Positions 1-10,461 of a stretch of DNA of 64,000 nucleotides are shown in pieces. This DNA is from Microbacterium sp. MF43. GTDB taxonomy: Bacteria; Actinomycetota; Actinomycetes; Actinomycetales; Microbacteriaceae. Positions within the stretch are counted from its first letter, which is position 1, and the number at the start of each line of letters is the position of its first letter. Under the pieces are notes generated by a model that saw only the letters and a program-made list of their open reading frames with translations, had not been told where the DNA came from and did no database searches. A program made the translations under genes and the position numbers. Location: NCBI RefSeq assembly GCF_012847295.1, contig NZ_JABBDY010000005.1:62001-126000 (forward strand), given 5' to 3'.

Positions 1-1689
1 CGTGTCGCCCGTGACGGATGCCGCGGCATCCGTCACCCGGCTCACCGGCCGGGCACCCGCGACGGCCCATCCGCCCACGCGAAGCCGCACCATGCGGATC
101 TCCGGCTCGAGTTCGTCCACGCAGCACACCCGGAGCTCCCAGGGTCCGCGCACCAGCGAGAGCACGGTCAGTCGCCCCGCCGGTTCGGGCTCGCCCTGAA
201 GCTTCGCGTTGTGCTGACGGATGCTGGGCTGGGGATCGATCCAGTAGGCGGTCCAGGTGGACGAGGCGACGCCGACGGCGCTGCTGTCGGAGGGGCGCTC
301 GACGGTGGCCTCGCGCAACGTCAACCCCGACCGGTGGCTGGCGCGGTCGCGCCCGTCGATGAGGCTGACGCTCTGATCGATCGGGTCCTGCCACGCCGAG
401 TGGTCGAGCAGGGGGAAGGTCGCAGTGGAGTACCCGATCCGCGCGTAGAGCGGGGAGTCCTCACCCATCTCACCCTGCGTGCTGTGATCGGTGCCGTGAT
501 TCACCACGCGCACGATGCCGTCGGCCTTCGTGCCGGAGACGATCCATCCCGCCGCGCGGACGGCACGCAGCTCATCGCGGGTCTCCACGGGCAGAGGCTC
601 GGCGGGGGCGGTCCACACCGGATGGTCCGCCGGCAGCGCCACCCCGAGCAGACCCTTCGCAGCCCAGTAGGGGGAGCCGGGTCCGCTGTACGACTGCGCG
701 AGAGCGCGCCACTCGCTGTGCCAGCCCATTGTCAGCACGTCGTCCGCGCCCGGCACGCCCCGACGGACGAAGTGACCGACGACCCGCCCCGCCGCGTGAC
801 GGAGAGCGCCCGCGGTGAGGGAGGGCACCTCGGCGATCGCACCCACCCAGAACGGGGCGGCGGCGGCGAAGCGGTAGATCAGGCTCCGCCCCTGCACGAG
901 AGGCGAGCCGTCCGCGCCGATCAAGGCGACCGCGTCCTGCAGGTACCGATCGAGGGCGGCGATGTCGCCGGCGGTGCGACCTCCGCCCAGCTCCGCGGCC
1001 CCGCGCATCCGCGACCACAGGATGGGATAGACGTGGAGGGCCCAGCCGACGTAGTGGTCGTACGCGCGACGCTCGCCGTCCGAGAACCACCCGTCGGCGC
1101 GCGCGAACGAGTCGTGCAGCGCGAGATCCTCGGCGATGTCCGTCGGCGACCACGGGCCGCCGACCGACCGGAGGAAGGTCTGCACCACCGTGCGGAACCA
1201 GAGCCAGTTGTTGCGGGGGTACGTGCTGTCGCCGACCGCCGGCGCGAGGTAGTCGACGACCCGGCTCTTCGTCGTCTCGTCGAGCCGGTCCCAGATCCAT
1301 GGCCTCGTCATGTCGAGCACGAGAGCGAGTGAGGCCGCTTCGACTTTCGCCTGCGGGTGCTCGTCGAGGCGGACCCATGCGTCGGGCGCGTGCGGCTCGA
1401 CGCCGGCCCGGATGCCCCGGCAGTACCGCTCGATCAGCTCATCGAGCCCATGACCCCGCTCCCCGGCGATCCGGAAGCCTGCGAGGAGGAAGGACCGAGC
1501 GAAGCCCTCGAGTCCGTCGATGTCGCGCCCGTAGCCGCCTTCGCGGCCCGGGAGGGTGATGCGAGCACCACTGGGGGACGCCCAGCGAGCCGCGCCATCG
1601 AGGAGACGATCGGCGTAGGCGACCCACTCGGCACGTGTCCACTCCGCGGCGTCGCGCGGCGCCGCGGGGGGCACCGGGATGGGGGACAT
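1..1689 (-). CDS. DUF2264 domain protein (C-terminus outside the window)
   Basis: The reverse strand is open from an ATG at 1689 to the window edge (about 563 codons), preceded by GGAGAG at good spacing. The N-terminal two thirds read as a DUF2264 protein, with segments such as YPRNNWLWFRTVVQTFL, DGWFSDGERRAYDHYVGW and GSPYWAAKGLLG. This family has an alpha/alpha-barrel fold related to unsaturated-glycuronyl hydrolases and is generally linked to plant-polysaccharide sugar use; the exact reaction is not established. The remainder is a beta-rich C-terminal part typical of the family. It is divergent from a DeoR/LacI-type regulator and shares an operator-rich 139-bp gap with it, so a carbohydrate-induced enzyme is likely (inference). 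Confidence 0.85.
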   Translation of the reverse strand, partial: MSPIPVPPAAPRDAAEWTRAEWVAYADRLLDGAARWASPSGARITLPGREGGYGRDIDGLEGFARSFLLAGFRIAGERGHGLDELIERYCRGIRAGVEPHAPDAWVRLDEHPQAKVEAASLALVLDMTRPWIWDRLDETTKSRVVDYLAPAVGDSTYPRNNWLWFRTVVQTFLRSVGGPWSPTDIAEDLALHDSFARADGWFSDGERRAYDHYVGWALHVYPILWSRMRGAAELGGGRTAGDIAALDRYLQDAVALIGADGSPLVQGRSLIYRFAAAAPFWVGAIAEVPSLTAGALRHAAGRVVGHFVRRGVPGADDVLTMGWHSEWRALAQSYSGPGSPYWAAKGLLGVALPADHPVWTAPAEPLPVETRDELRAVRAAGWIVSGTKADGIVRVVNHGTDHSTQGEMGEDSPLYARIGYSTATFPLLDHSAWQDPIDQSVSLIDGRDRASHRSGLTLREATVERPSDSSAVGVASSTWTAYWIDPQPSIRQHNAKLQGEPEPAGRLTVLSLVRGPWELRVCCVDELEPEIRMVRLRVGGWAVAGARPVSRVTDAAASVTGDT

Positions 1690-1700
1690 GCGCACTCTCC

Positions 1701-1805
1701 TTCGATTGCGATCGATCTTTCTTTCTCGATCGTTTTGGGAGATTAGCAACATCTTTTCGTTGTTTCAAGCTTCGATTGCGATCGATTTTCACTTACGATC
1801 GATTC
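1701..1805. promoter_or_regulatory. Divergent promoter with duplicated operator
   Basis: The AT-rich gap between the DUF2264 gene and the hybrid regulator holds two exact copies of TTCGATTGCGATCGAT, at 1701-1716 and 1771-1786, exactly 70 bp apart. Each is followed about 10 bp later by a second CGATCG core (1727-1732 and 1796-1801). The repeated GCGATCGAT palindromic cores fit a dimeric repressor binding twice across both promoters. The obvious candidate is the adjacent DeoR/LacI-type regulator (inference). Confidence 0.7.
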
Positions 1806-1828
1806 ATCCACCGACGCCAGGGACGACG

Positions 1829-2956
1829 ATGAACGACCAGCCCCCCGTGCTCCTCGCGCCTGCGCGACGGCAGTATGTGCTCGATGCGCTCGCCCGCGAT
1901 GGGGCCGTGCGGATCGCGGACCTGATGCGCGAGCTCGGCGTGACACCGGTGACTCTCCGCCGCGACCTCGCCCATCTCGAGGCAGAAGGGCTTGTCGTCC
2001 GGGTTCACGGCGGCGCAGTCTCGGGTTCCGGCACCGGCGGCGGCCCCGGGGCCACGGGCGGCCCCAGCGCTCCCGGAGCGCTCGGCGAGCGGGCCCCCGC
2101 GGGCGGCTGCATCGCCGTCCTGGTGCCGTCGCTGAGCTTCTACTGGCCCACCGTCGTCCGCGGCATGGAAGCGGAGGCTCGCCGGCAAGGCGTGCGCCTC
2201 ATCACGCGGGGGACATCCTACGAACTCGCGGACGAGCGGCCGGTCCTCGAACGCCTCGTCGCTGCCGACGACGTTCGGGGGCTGATCCTCGCCCCCAACC
2301 CCCGGACGCCGGCCGCGCAGGACGTCGCGCAATGGCTCTCAGCTGCGCCGATTCCGAGCGTGCTCGTCGAACGCGATCCGACGCCCGTCCCAGGCCGCGC
2401 GCCCGTCGAGACGGTGACGACCGACCACGGGCTCGGCGCCGTCCTCGCCGCGCGACACCTCGCCGAGCGGGGGCACCGGAACATCGGCCTCGTCCTCACC
2501 CGCAACTCCCCCACCGCCGGAAAGATCGCCGAAGGATGGAAGGCGGCGCGGGCCGAGCTCGGACTCGATCCCGCTCGGCGCACCGAACTCCTCCTGCCGC
2601 ACTCCCGGCAGCCGGAGTTCCCGGCGGCGATCGATCGGGCCCTCGACAAGGTTCTCGACGAGGGCGTCACCGGCCTCCTCGTCCACTCCGACCCCGAGGC
2701 GATGGCCTTCGTCGATGTCGCCCTCAACCGGGGCCTCTCCGTGCCGGACGACCTTTCGGTCATCGCCTACGACGACGAGATCGCAGAGCTGTTCACTCCT
2801 CCCCTGACCGCGATCAGTCCCCCGCGCGCGGCGGTGGGCTCTGCCGCGGTCGACCTGCTGCTGCAACGGATCCGCGACCCGGCTCGGCCCGTGCATCGAG
2901 TGACACTCAACCCGGAGCTGGTCGTCCGCGGGTCCACGGCGCCACCGCGAGGGTGA
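1829..2956 (+). CDS. DeoR-type HTH / LacI-type sensor hybrid transcriptional regulator
   Basis: This is a 375-residue protein. Residues 10-60 form a DeoR-type winged helix (RQYVLDALARDGAVRIADL, then VTPVTLRRDLAHLEAEGLV). After a Gly/Pro-rich linker comes a periplasmic-binding-protein-like LacI sensor domain (GCIAVLVPSLSFYWPTVVRG; SVIAYDDEIAELFTPPLTAI). I chose the ATG at 1829, which has AGGGA upstream; the open frame extends back to 1679 but that part overlaps the operators. It is divergent from the DUF2264 gene and probably represses it and itself in response to a sugar. DeoR heads usually carry a sugar-phosphate isomerase-like domain, so this is the less common architecture. Confidence 0.87.
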   Translation: MNDQPPVLLAPARRQYVLDALARDGAVRIADLMRELGVTPVTLRRDLAHLEAEGLVVRVHGGAVSGSGTGGGPGATGGPSAPGALGERAPAGGCIAVLVPSLSFYWPTVVRGMEAEARRQGVRLITRGTSYELADERPVLERLVAADDVRGLILAPNPRTPAAQDVAQWLSAAPIPSVLVERDPTPVPGRAPVETVTTDHGLGAVLAARHLAERGHRNIGLVLTRNSPTAGKIAEGWKAARAELGLDPARRTELLLPHSRQPEFPAAIDRALDKVLDEGVTGLLVHSDPEAMAFVDVALNRGLSVPDDLSVIAYDDEIAELFTPPLTAISPPRAAVGSAAVDLLLQRIRDPARPVHRVTLNPELVVRGSTAPPRG

Positions 2957-2966
2957 GCGTGGTCTC

Positions 2967-2989
2967 GACGTCGCCCCGCCCGCGACGTC
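2967..2989. terminator. Shared hairpin between convergent regulators
   Basis: An 8-bp stem, GACGTCGC (2967-2974) with GCGACGTC (2982-2989), and a 7-nt loop lies in the 36-bp gap between two convergent regulator genes. It is symmetric, so it could terminate both. No U-tract is visible. Confidence 0.5.
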
Positions 2990-2992
2990 CGT

Positions 2993-3982
2993 TCACGAGC
3001 GCGGCTGCGCCGTGCTCGCGCGGACGATCAACGAGGTCGGCACGAGGTCCCGCCCGCCGGCCTCGCCCGCCTCGATCGCGCGAACCAGCCGCGCGACGGC
3101 TCGTTCGGCCAGCGCATCGAAGTCCTGACGCACGGTTGTCAGCGCCGGTCGGTACTGCGCCGAGTCGGCGACGTCGTCGAAGCCGACGACACTGACGTCG
3201 CGCGGCACCTCCCGCCCGCGGTCCGCCAGCGCACGGAGGACACCGAGCGCCATCTGGTCGTTCGCGCAGAAGACGGCCGTCGCCCCCGAGTCGGCCAGAA
3301 GGGGTCCCACGGCGGCACCCGAGACCGAACTCCAGTCCCCGCGAAGCACGCCGGGAGTCGTCCGTCCGGCCGCCGAGAGAGCATCGCGCCAGCCGCGCTC
3401 CCGCTCGGCAGCAGCGTACGAGTCAGCCGGGCCGGCCACGTGGCTGACGGTGTCGTGACCGAGCGCGAGCAGGTGCTCCACTGCGAGCCTGGCGCCGTCA
3501 GCGTGAGCGGTCTGGACGGTGGCGAATCGCTGATCGGGTGGAGAGTCGACGACGACGAGGCGCATGCCGGGCGCGATCGCCGCATCTCGGACCGCGGCCG
3601 TCGCTTCATTCAGCGCGACGACCCCGTCCACGCCCTGTTCGCGCAGGCGCTCGAACGCTCGGGACACGTCCGCCGGAACGGCGAGCGTGACGACGGTGAG
3701 GGCGTATCCGCGGGCGGCCGCGGCATCCGCCACCGCCTGCAGCATGCGGGAGTTGCCCACCGTCGCGAGCGTCGACACCAGCAGCCCGATCGTGTGCGTG
3801 CGCCCGGTGCGCAGGGCTCGGGCGGCCCGATGCGGGCGGTAGCCGAGCTCGGCCATCGCAGCCTCGACACGAGCACGTGTCGAAGGATCGACGCGCGGGC
3901 TGTCGTTGACGACCCGGGAGACCGTCTGCCCGGATACGCCGGCTATCGCCGCGACGTCGGCCATGGACACCCGCCGCTCCAT
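2993..3982 (-). CDS. LacI-family regulator, probable galactose-operon repressor
   Basis: A LacI/GalR-family protein of about 329 residues. The N-terminus has the helix-turn-helix and hinge (SMADVAAIAGVSGQTVSRVV), then a periplasmic-binding-like sensor ending in VSVVGFDDVADSAQYRPALT. I start it at the ATG at 3982 because GAGGGAGGG sits just upstream; an in-frame ATG at 4009 lies inside the operator. It is divergent from galT-galK with two operator-like sequences between them, so galactose control is the natural reading. The effector is inferred from context only. Confidence 0.9.
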   Translation of the reverse strand: MERRVSMADVAAIAGVSGQTVSRVVNDSPRVDPSTRARVEAAMAELGYRPHRAARALRTGRTHTIGLLVSTLATVGNSRMLQAVADAAAARGYALTVVTLAVPADVSRAFERLREQGVDGVVALNEATAAVRDAAIAPGMRLVVVDSPPDQRFATVQTAHADGARLAVEHLLALGHDTVSHVAGPADSYAAAERERGWRDALSAAGRTTPGVLRGDWSSVSGAAVGPLLADSGATAVFCANDQMALGVLRALADRGREVPRDVSVVGFDDVADSAQYRPALTTVRQDFDALAERAVARLVRAIEAGEAGGRDLVPTSLIVRASTAQPRS

Positions 3983-4008
3983 CGTTCCCTCCCTCGACGC
4001 CGATTCCA

Positions 4009-4055
4009 TGTTGACGTTATCATGGCGCGATTGCTAGCGTGTTGACGTGAACATG
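4009..4055 (+). promoter_or_regulatory. galT promoter with two LacI-type operators
   Basis: Two related 16-bp near-palindromes, TGTTGACGTTATCATG (4009-4024) and TGTTGACGTGAACATG (4040-4055), are 31 bp apart, about three helical turns. A plausible promoter is threaded through them: -35 TTGACG (4011-4016), an 18-bp spacer, -10 TAGCGT (4035-4040). The predicted transcript start coincides with the galT GTG at 4047, so one operator covers the -35 box and the other the transcript start. Confidence 0.7.
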
Positions 4056-5218
4056 CTCCCCTTGCCCGCGGTCGAGCTCGGCGCCGGCGTCATCAAGCGG
4101 CCGGCCGTCCTCGCGGACGGGCGCGAGCTGATCTACTTCGACGACCCGGGGACAGCGCTCGGTCCGGAGCGGGCCGTCGACGCCCGGGAGCTCGCCGCAC
4201 GTCCCGAGACCGCCACGATGCGACGCGACGTACTCACGGGCGACTGGATCTCGGTCGCCGCCGCACGGCAGAACCGCGCGTTCCTGCCACCCGCGCACCT
4301 CGATCCGCTCGCACCGCAGACGCCGGCGAATCCGTCCGAGATCCCCTCGCTCTACGACGTGGCGGTCTTCGAGAACAAGTCGCCGTCGTTCGGCCCGGCC
4401 CTTGCGGTCGCCCACGGTGACGCACCGGAGGGAGCGGATGCCCCGCGTGACCTCGCCGACCTCGATGCCCCCGGCCTGGGTCGAACCCGCACGTCGGTCG
4501 GGCGCTGCGAAGTGGTCTGCTTCAGCCCGGAGCACGAAGGCTCCTTCGGCACCCTCACGCCGACGCGCGCCCGCACCGTGATCGAGGCCTGGGCCGATCG
4601 CACCGCGGCGCTCTCGCGCCTCCCCGGCGTCCAGCAGGTGTTCCCGTTCGAGAACCGGGGCGAGACGATCGGCGTGACGCTCCCCCACCCGCACGGCCAG
4701 ATCTACGCATACCCCTACATCACGCCGCGCACCACGAGCCTGCTCGCGGCGATCGAGCGCGAGGGAGCCGACCTCTTCGACTCCATCCTCGAGTTCGAGC
4801 GCTCCTCCGACCGCGTGCTCCTCAGCGGGGAGCACTGGACGGCTTTCGTGCCGTTCGCGGCGCGCTGGCCCCTCGAGGTGCATCTGCTGCCGCACCGGCA
4901 CGTCGCGGACTTCGCCGAGACATCCGACGCCCAGCGCGACGAACTGGCGCCGCTCTATCTCCGCCTGCTGCGCGGGATCGATGCGCTCTACGACTCCCCG
5001 ACGCCCTACATCGCAGCGTGGCATCAGGCGCCGGTGCACCGGGCCCGCGACACCGCGCGCCTCCACCTCCAGCTGACCTCGCCGCGCCGGGCCGCCGACA
5101 AGCTCAAGTTCCTCGCCGGTTCGGAGGCGGCCATGGGGGCATGGATCGGCGACGTTCCGCCCGAGCACGCGGCCGCCCGCCTGCGCGAGGCGATCGAGAC
5201 CATCTCCGAGGAGACCCT

Positions 5219-5222
<4 letters not shown>
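4047..5222 (+). CDS. galT: Galactose-1-phosphate uridylyltransferase
   Basis: This 391-residue protein performs the UDP-glucose/galactose-1-phosphate exchange of the Leloir pathway. The active-site segment HPHGQIYAYPYI contains the catalytic His-Pro-His. Other family segments include VGRCEVVCFSPEHEGSF, the metal/substrate region PLEVHLLPHRHV, and YIAAWHQAPVH. No Shine-Dalgarno is visible; the GTG lies 6 nt after a TAGCGT -10 box, so the mRNA is probably leaderless. The stop overlaps the start of galK (GTGA), indicating translational coupling. Confidence 0.97.
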
Positions 5223-7373
<2,151 letters not shown>

Positions 7374-7378
7374 CGGAG

Positions 7379-7401
7379 CCCCCGCTCCTCCCCAGCGGGG
7401 G
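7379..7401 (+). terminator. Hairpin terminator after the hydrolase gene
   Basis: Perfect 8-bp stem CCCCCGCT/AGCGGGGG with a 7-nt loop, six bases after the stop codon. There is no U-run, as is usual for actinobacterial terminators. Confidence 0.6.
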
Positions 7402-7752
7402 AATCCATCCGAGTTTGTGCATGCGTTGCGTCCATCTTGCGGTTGCCTTGCGGTTCGCGCGGCAGGATGGAATCACGCCGGAACGGTGAGCATCAGCGGG
7501 GGAGCCGATCCGCACCGCACCGGAAAGTCGAAAGGCCGTTGGGGACGGCACGACGGACCTGTCGCTCTGGGGGCGGCGGGCCCGTCACGACTCGCGACGT
7601 GGCCGCCTCTGGGGGGCGGCCACGTGCGGTCGGCTACGCCGCGCCGGGGCATCCGTTCTCCCGACATCCGATCGCGACGCGACGCACGAGGCTGATGGAG
7701 TTTCGCGTCATCGCGTGGTTTCGGTTTACTGGCTCCATGGCGGAGACATATC
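7402..7752. other. 351-bp intergenic region with an 11-bp stem-loop
   Basis: I find no convincing coding frame here. The main structure is a perfect 11-bp stem, ACGTGGCCGCC (7597-7607) with GGCGGCCACGT (7615-7625), around a 7-nt loop. About 125 bp later the esterase gene starts after GGAGA, with a possible -10 box TTTACT near 7728. The hairpin could be a leader structure, a terminator of an unseen small RNA, or simply structured DNA. I recognise no riboswitch or known RNA family. Confidence 0.45.
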
Positions 7753-9243
7753 GTGCGGCATCCTGATCCTCCCGTCGTGTCGATCGCGGCCGGGTCGGTG
7801 CGCGGGCTGTGGCGCGGTGCGCCCGGCGAGCGGGGGGCTTCGGCGGCGTTCCTCGGCATCCCGTTCGCGCAAGCGCCCGTCGGCGACCTCCGCTTCGCGG
7901 CGCCGGTGCCGCCCGAGCCGTGGCAGGGCGTGCGCGATGCGACCGAGTACGGGGCCACGGCGCAACGGGGAGATCCCGGTGAGACGCTGATCCCCGAACC
8001 ATCGATCCCGGGCGAGGCGACGCTCAACGTGAACGTCTTCACGCCCGTTCCGGGGGATGCCTCGGCCGCGCTGCCCGTCCTCGTGTGGATCCACGGCGGC
8101 GGGTACATCGGCGGCTCCCCCGCGAGCCCCTGGTACGACGGGCGGGCCTTCAACCGCGACGGCGTCGTGACCGTGACGGTCTCGTACCGGCTCGGGTTCG
8201 ACGGGTTCGGGCACATCCCCGGCGCGGCTTCGAACCGCGGCGTGCGGGATTGGCTCGCCGCACTCGAGTGGGTGCGGGACAACGTCGCGGCGTTCGGCGG
8301 AGATCCGTCGCGTGTGACGGTCGCCGGACAGTCCGCGGGCGGCGGCGCCGTGCTCACCCTGCTCGGGATGCCCGCCGCCCAGCACCTGTTCCACTCCGCG
8401 TGGGCCCTCTCGGCGGCGCTCGCCGATGTCGCCCCCGAGCGCTCCCGCACCCAGTCGGCCAAGCTCGCCCATCTCGCGGGCGTCGCCCCCTCACGCGACG
8501 GATTCGCGACCGTGCCGGAGTCGACGCTTCACTCCCTGCAGGAGAAGGCGGCCTCGCCCGACGCACGAGACCCGCTCGCCGGCGCGCTCGTCCTGCTCCA
8601 GGAGGGCCTCTCGTGGGGACCGGCCGTCGACGGCGACCTGATCACACGACCGACGATCGCGTCGATCGCCGCCGGAGTCGGGGCGGACAAGCCGCTCGTT
8701 CTGGGAGCGACCGACGACGAGTTCACGACGGTCATCGACGCCGCTCGCGGACGGTTGCGGATCGTCCCGCCCGCGCTCGCTCTGAGTCGCCTGCAGCTTC
8801 GCAAGGACCGCCGTCGCGCCTACCTGGCCGCCAACGCGGCGCAGCGCCGCAAGGGGACGGCCGCCGTCCTGGGCCGCTATGTCACCGACGTCGTCTTCCG
8901 CTCGACGGTCGTGCGCGTGGCCGAAGCGCGCGCGGACGCCCCGACGTGGGTGTACCGGTTCGCGTGGCCGTCGCCCACGCGACGGTGGGCGCTGCATTGC
9001 CTCGACGTGCCCTTCTGGTTCGACTGCCTGGATGCCGATGGCGTGACCTCGATCGCGGGCGCGGATCCGCCTCGCCGCCTCGCCGACGCGCTGCACGGCG
9101 CCGCGGTCGGATTCATCCGGCGCGGTGACCCGGGCTGGCGGGCCTGGTCGAGCCGCGCCGGCACGACGCGGGTGTTCGGGGGCGAGGCATCCCGCCCCGA
9201 CGTCGAGCCCGACGGCTATCGCGAGGTCCGCGCCCTCCTCTGA
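7753..9243 (+). CDS. Type-B carboxylesterase (p-nitrobenzyl-esterase-like)
   Basis: A 496-residue carboxylesterase. The start is a GTG with GGAGA eight bases upstream. The N-terminus has the family block FLGIPFAQAPVGDLRFAAP, the oxyanion loop is WIHGGGYIGGS, and the nucleophile elbow is VTVAGQSAGGGAVLTLLGMP with Ser in GQSAGG. GATDDEF is the likely acidic member and ALHCLDVPFWF contains the likely catalytic His. The length is normal and no signal peptide is seen, so it is probably cytoplasmic. Physiological substrate unknown. Confidence 0.93.
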   Translation: MRHPDPPVVSIAAGSVRGLWRGAPGERGASAAFLGIPFAQAPVGDLRFAAPVPPEPWQGVRDATEYGATAQRGDPGETLIPEPSIPGEATLNVNVFTPVPGDASAALPVLVWIHGGGYIGGSPASPWYDGRAFNRDGVVTVTVSYRLGFDGFGHIPGAASNRGVRDWLAALEWVRDNVAAFGGDPSRVTVAGQSAGGGAVLTLLGMPAAQHLFHSAWALSAALADVAPERSRTQSAKLAHLAGVAPSRDGFATVPESTLHSLQEKAASPDARDPLAGALVLLQEGLSWGPAVDGDLITRPTIASIAAGVGADKPLVLGATDDEFTTVIDAARGRLRIVPPALALSRLQLRKDRRRAYLAANAAQRRKGTAAVLGRYVTDVVFRSTVVRVAEARADAPTWVYRFAWPSPTRRWALHCLDVPFWFDCLDADGVTSIAGADPPRRLADALHGAAVGFIRRGDPGWRAWSSRAGTTRVFGGEASRPDVEPDGYREVRALL

Positions 9244-9296
9244 GCCGGGCCGGCCTGCCCCCCGGCGCCCGAGCCGCTGCCGACACCCGCCCCCGC

Positions 9297-9440
9297 GACC
9301 CCCCGGCGCCCCCGCGACCCCCCGGCGCCCCCGCGACCCCCCGGCGCCCTCACGACCCCCGGCGACCCCGCGACCCCCCCGGCGCCCCCGCGGCCCCGCG
9401 ACCCCCGGCGACCCCGCGACTCCCCCGGCGCCCGCGAGAC
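9297..9440. repeat. C-rich minisatellite, 18-19-bp units
   Basis: About seven imperfect tandem units of the form GACCCCCCGGCGCCCCCGC follow each other between the esterase and the DUF559 gene. The complementary strand is G-rich with many runs of four or more Gs and could fold into G-quadruplexes. It does not resemble a CRISPR array (no spacers). Confidence 0.75.
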
Positions 9441-9464
9441 CCCGCGCCCTCCGCGCGCCCGACC

Positions 9465-9540
9465 GGGCCAGATTCAGGAGACACGCCGACTCCGCTGCCA
9501 CCGCTCACCCTCACGGCGGCGTGTCGCCTGAAACTGGCCC
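9465..9540. repeat. Palindromic element, copy A (downstream flank of the DUF559 gene)
   Basis: Two 24-nt arms (9465-9488 and 9517-9540) are inverted repeats matching at 22 of 24 positions, separated by 28 nt. The core is CAGATTCAGG ... CCTGAAACTG. It contains the stop codon and last 20 or so codons of the DUF559 gene. A second copy of the same element lies on the other side of the gene. Confidence 0.8.
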
Positions 9541-10370
9541 GTCAGGCCGGTGATGGCGGCCCGCACGCCCTCGGGATTCCACAGAATGTCCTCTGCAAGC
9601 AACCGAAGAGTGACGTATCCGGCCCCGGCCGCGGCGAGGTCGCGCCGCCGGTCCCGACGCTGCGCCTCCCGATCGCTGTGGTGAGCCCGGCTGTCGCATT
9701 CGATGATGAGCCAGCCCTGAACCACGAAGTCCACGCGACCCACCCCGCGGATGTGGACCTGCACCTCGAAGCGCAGTCCGAGAGCTCGCAGGATGAGGCG
9801 CACCAGCGTCTCTGTACCTGACTCTGCTCTCGGGTCCAGCAACGGGCGCAGAGCCCGGTAACGGTTCGGCAGCGCGGCGAACAGCTCATCGAGTTCCTCC
9901 GGCAGGAGCACCCCGAGATGAAGCGCTGAGTCGAGAGTCGCGACCGCTGCCCGAGGGCCTTGGCATCGAATGGCCTGGAGAAGCGCATCGAAGACCGAGA
10001 CGGACGCCGCCCGAGCGGGTACGAAGCGTCGAAGCTCGCCCCAGTGCGTTCGCACGGGCCTGACCAGCCTCCGAAGGCGCGACGCGGCCCGCGGGAGGTG
10101 GATATGCAACGCGGCCCGATCCATGACGAAGATCCCATGGCGCGCAAGCTCCGAGACGCACGCAAGTCGTCCGCCCACCCGACACGCGTCGACGACGTCG
10201 GGGGGTGCATCCCGCGCGAGATAGGTGCCTTCACGGGCGCGGATCAGGTCACCGCCTCTCACGGCTGCTGCGATGTCGCGCTTCGTCAGTCCATCGCCGA
10301 AGAGATCGGACCGCCGCAGGACGTGAGGGGTGGGAGTCTTGATGCGCTCAGCGCGAATGGATCCGGTCAC
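9474..10370 (-). CDS. DUF559/AbiEi-type protein: N-terminal HTH plus Vsr-like nuclease fold
   Basis: A 298-residue protein. Residues 15-55 resemble the AbiEi antitoxin-type winged helix (LFGDGLTKRDIAAAVRGGDL, then REGTYL). The C-terminal third is a DUF559-like domain of the Vsr/PD-(D/E)XK class: an acidic residue in ESGTETLVRLIL, then GVGRVDFVVQGWLIIECDS supplying the D and E, then HHSDREAQRRDRRRDLAAAG and YVTLRLLAEDIL. Such proteins are common, often multicopy and usually uncharacterised in Microbacteriaceae. No AbiEii nucleotidyltransferase-type toxin lies next to it, so a classical type IV toxin-antitoxin pair is not supported. The gene is bracketed by two palindromic elements and two C-rich repeat tracts, which suggests a self-contained cassette (inference). 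Confidence 0.8.
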   Translation of the reverse strand: MTGSIRAERIKTPTPHVLRRSDLFGDGLTKRDIAAAVRGGDLIRAREGTYLARDAPPDVVDACRVGGRLACVSELARHGIFVMDRAALHIHLPRAASRLRRLVRPVRTHWGELRRFVPARAASVSVFDALLQAIRCQGPRAAVATLDSALHLGVLLPEELDELFAALPNRYRALRPLLDPRAESGTETLVRLILRALGLRFEVQVHIRGVGRVDFVVQGWLIIECDSRAHHSDREAQRRDRRRDLAAAGAGYVTLRLLAEDILWNPEGVRAAITGLTGQFQATRRREGERWQRSRRVS

Positions 10371-10461
10371 CCCGCCCAGCGTCGTCGGTCAGAGGACCCT
10401 CTGGCGGCCGGCTGCGCGAAGGGAGGGACGACCGCGATCTCCCTCCGACTGTGGAGGAGCG

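Noticed and set aside
9474-10370. Classical type IV AbiEi/AbiEii toxin-antitoxin system
   Set aside because: No nucleotidyltransferase-type toxin gene is adjacent, and the C-terminus is a nuclease-like DUF559 domain.
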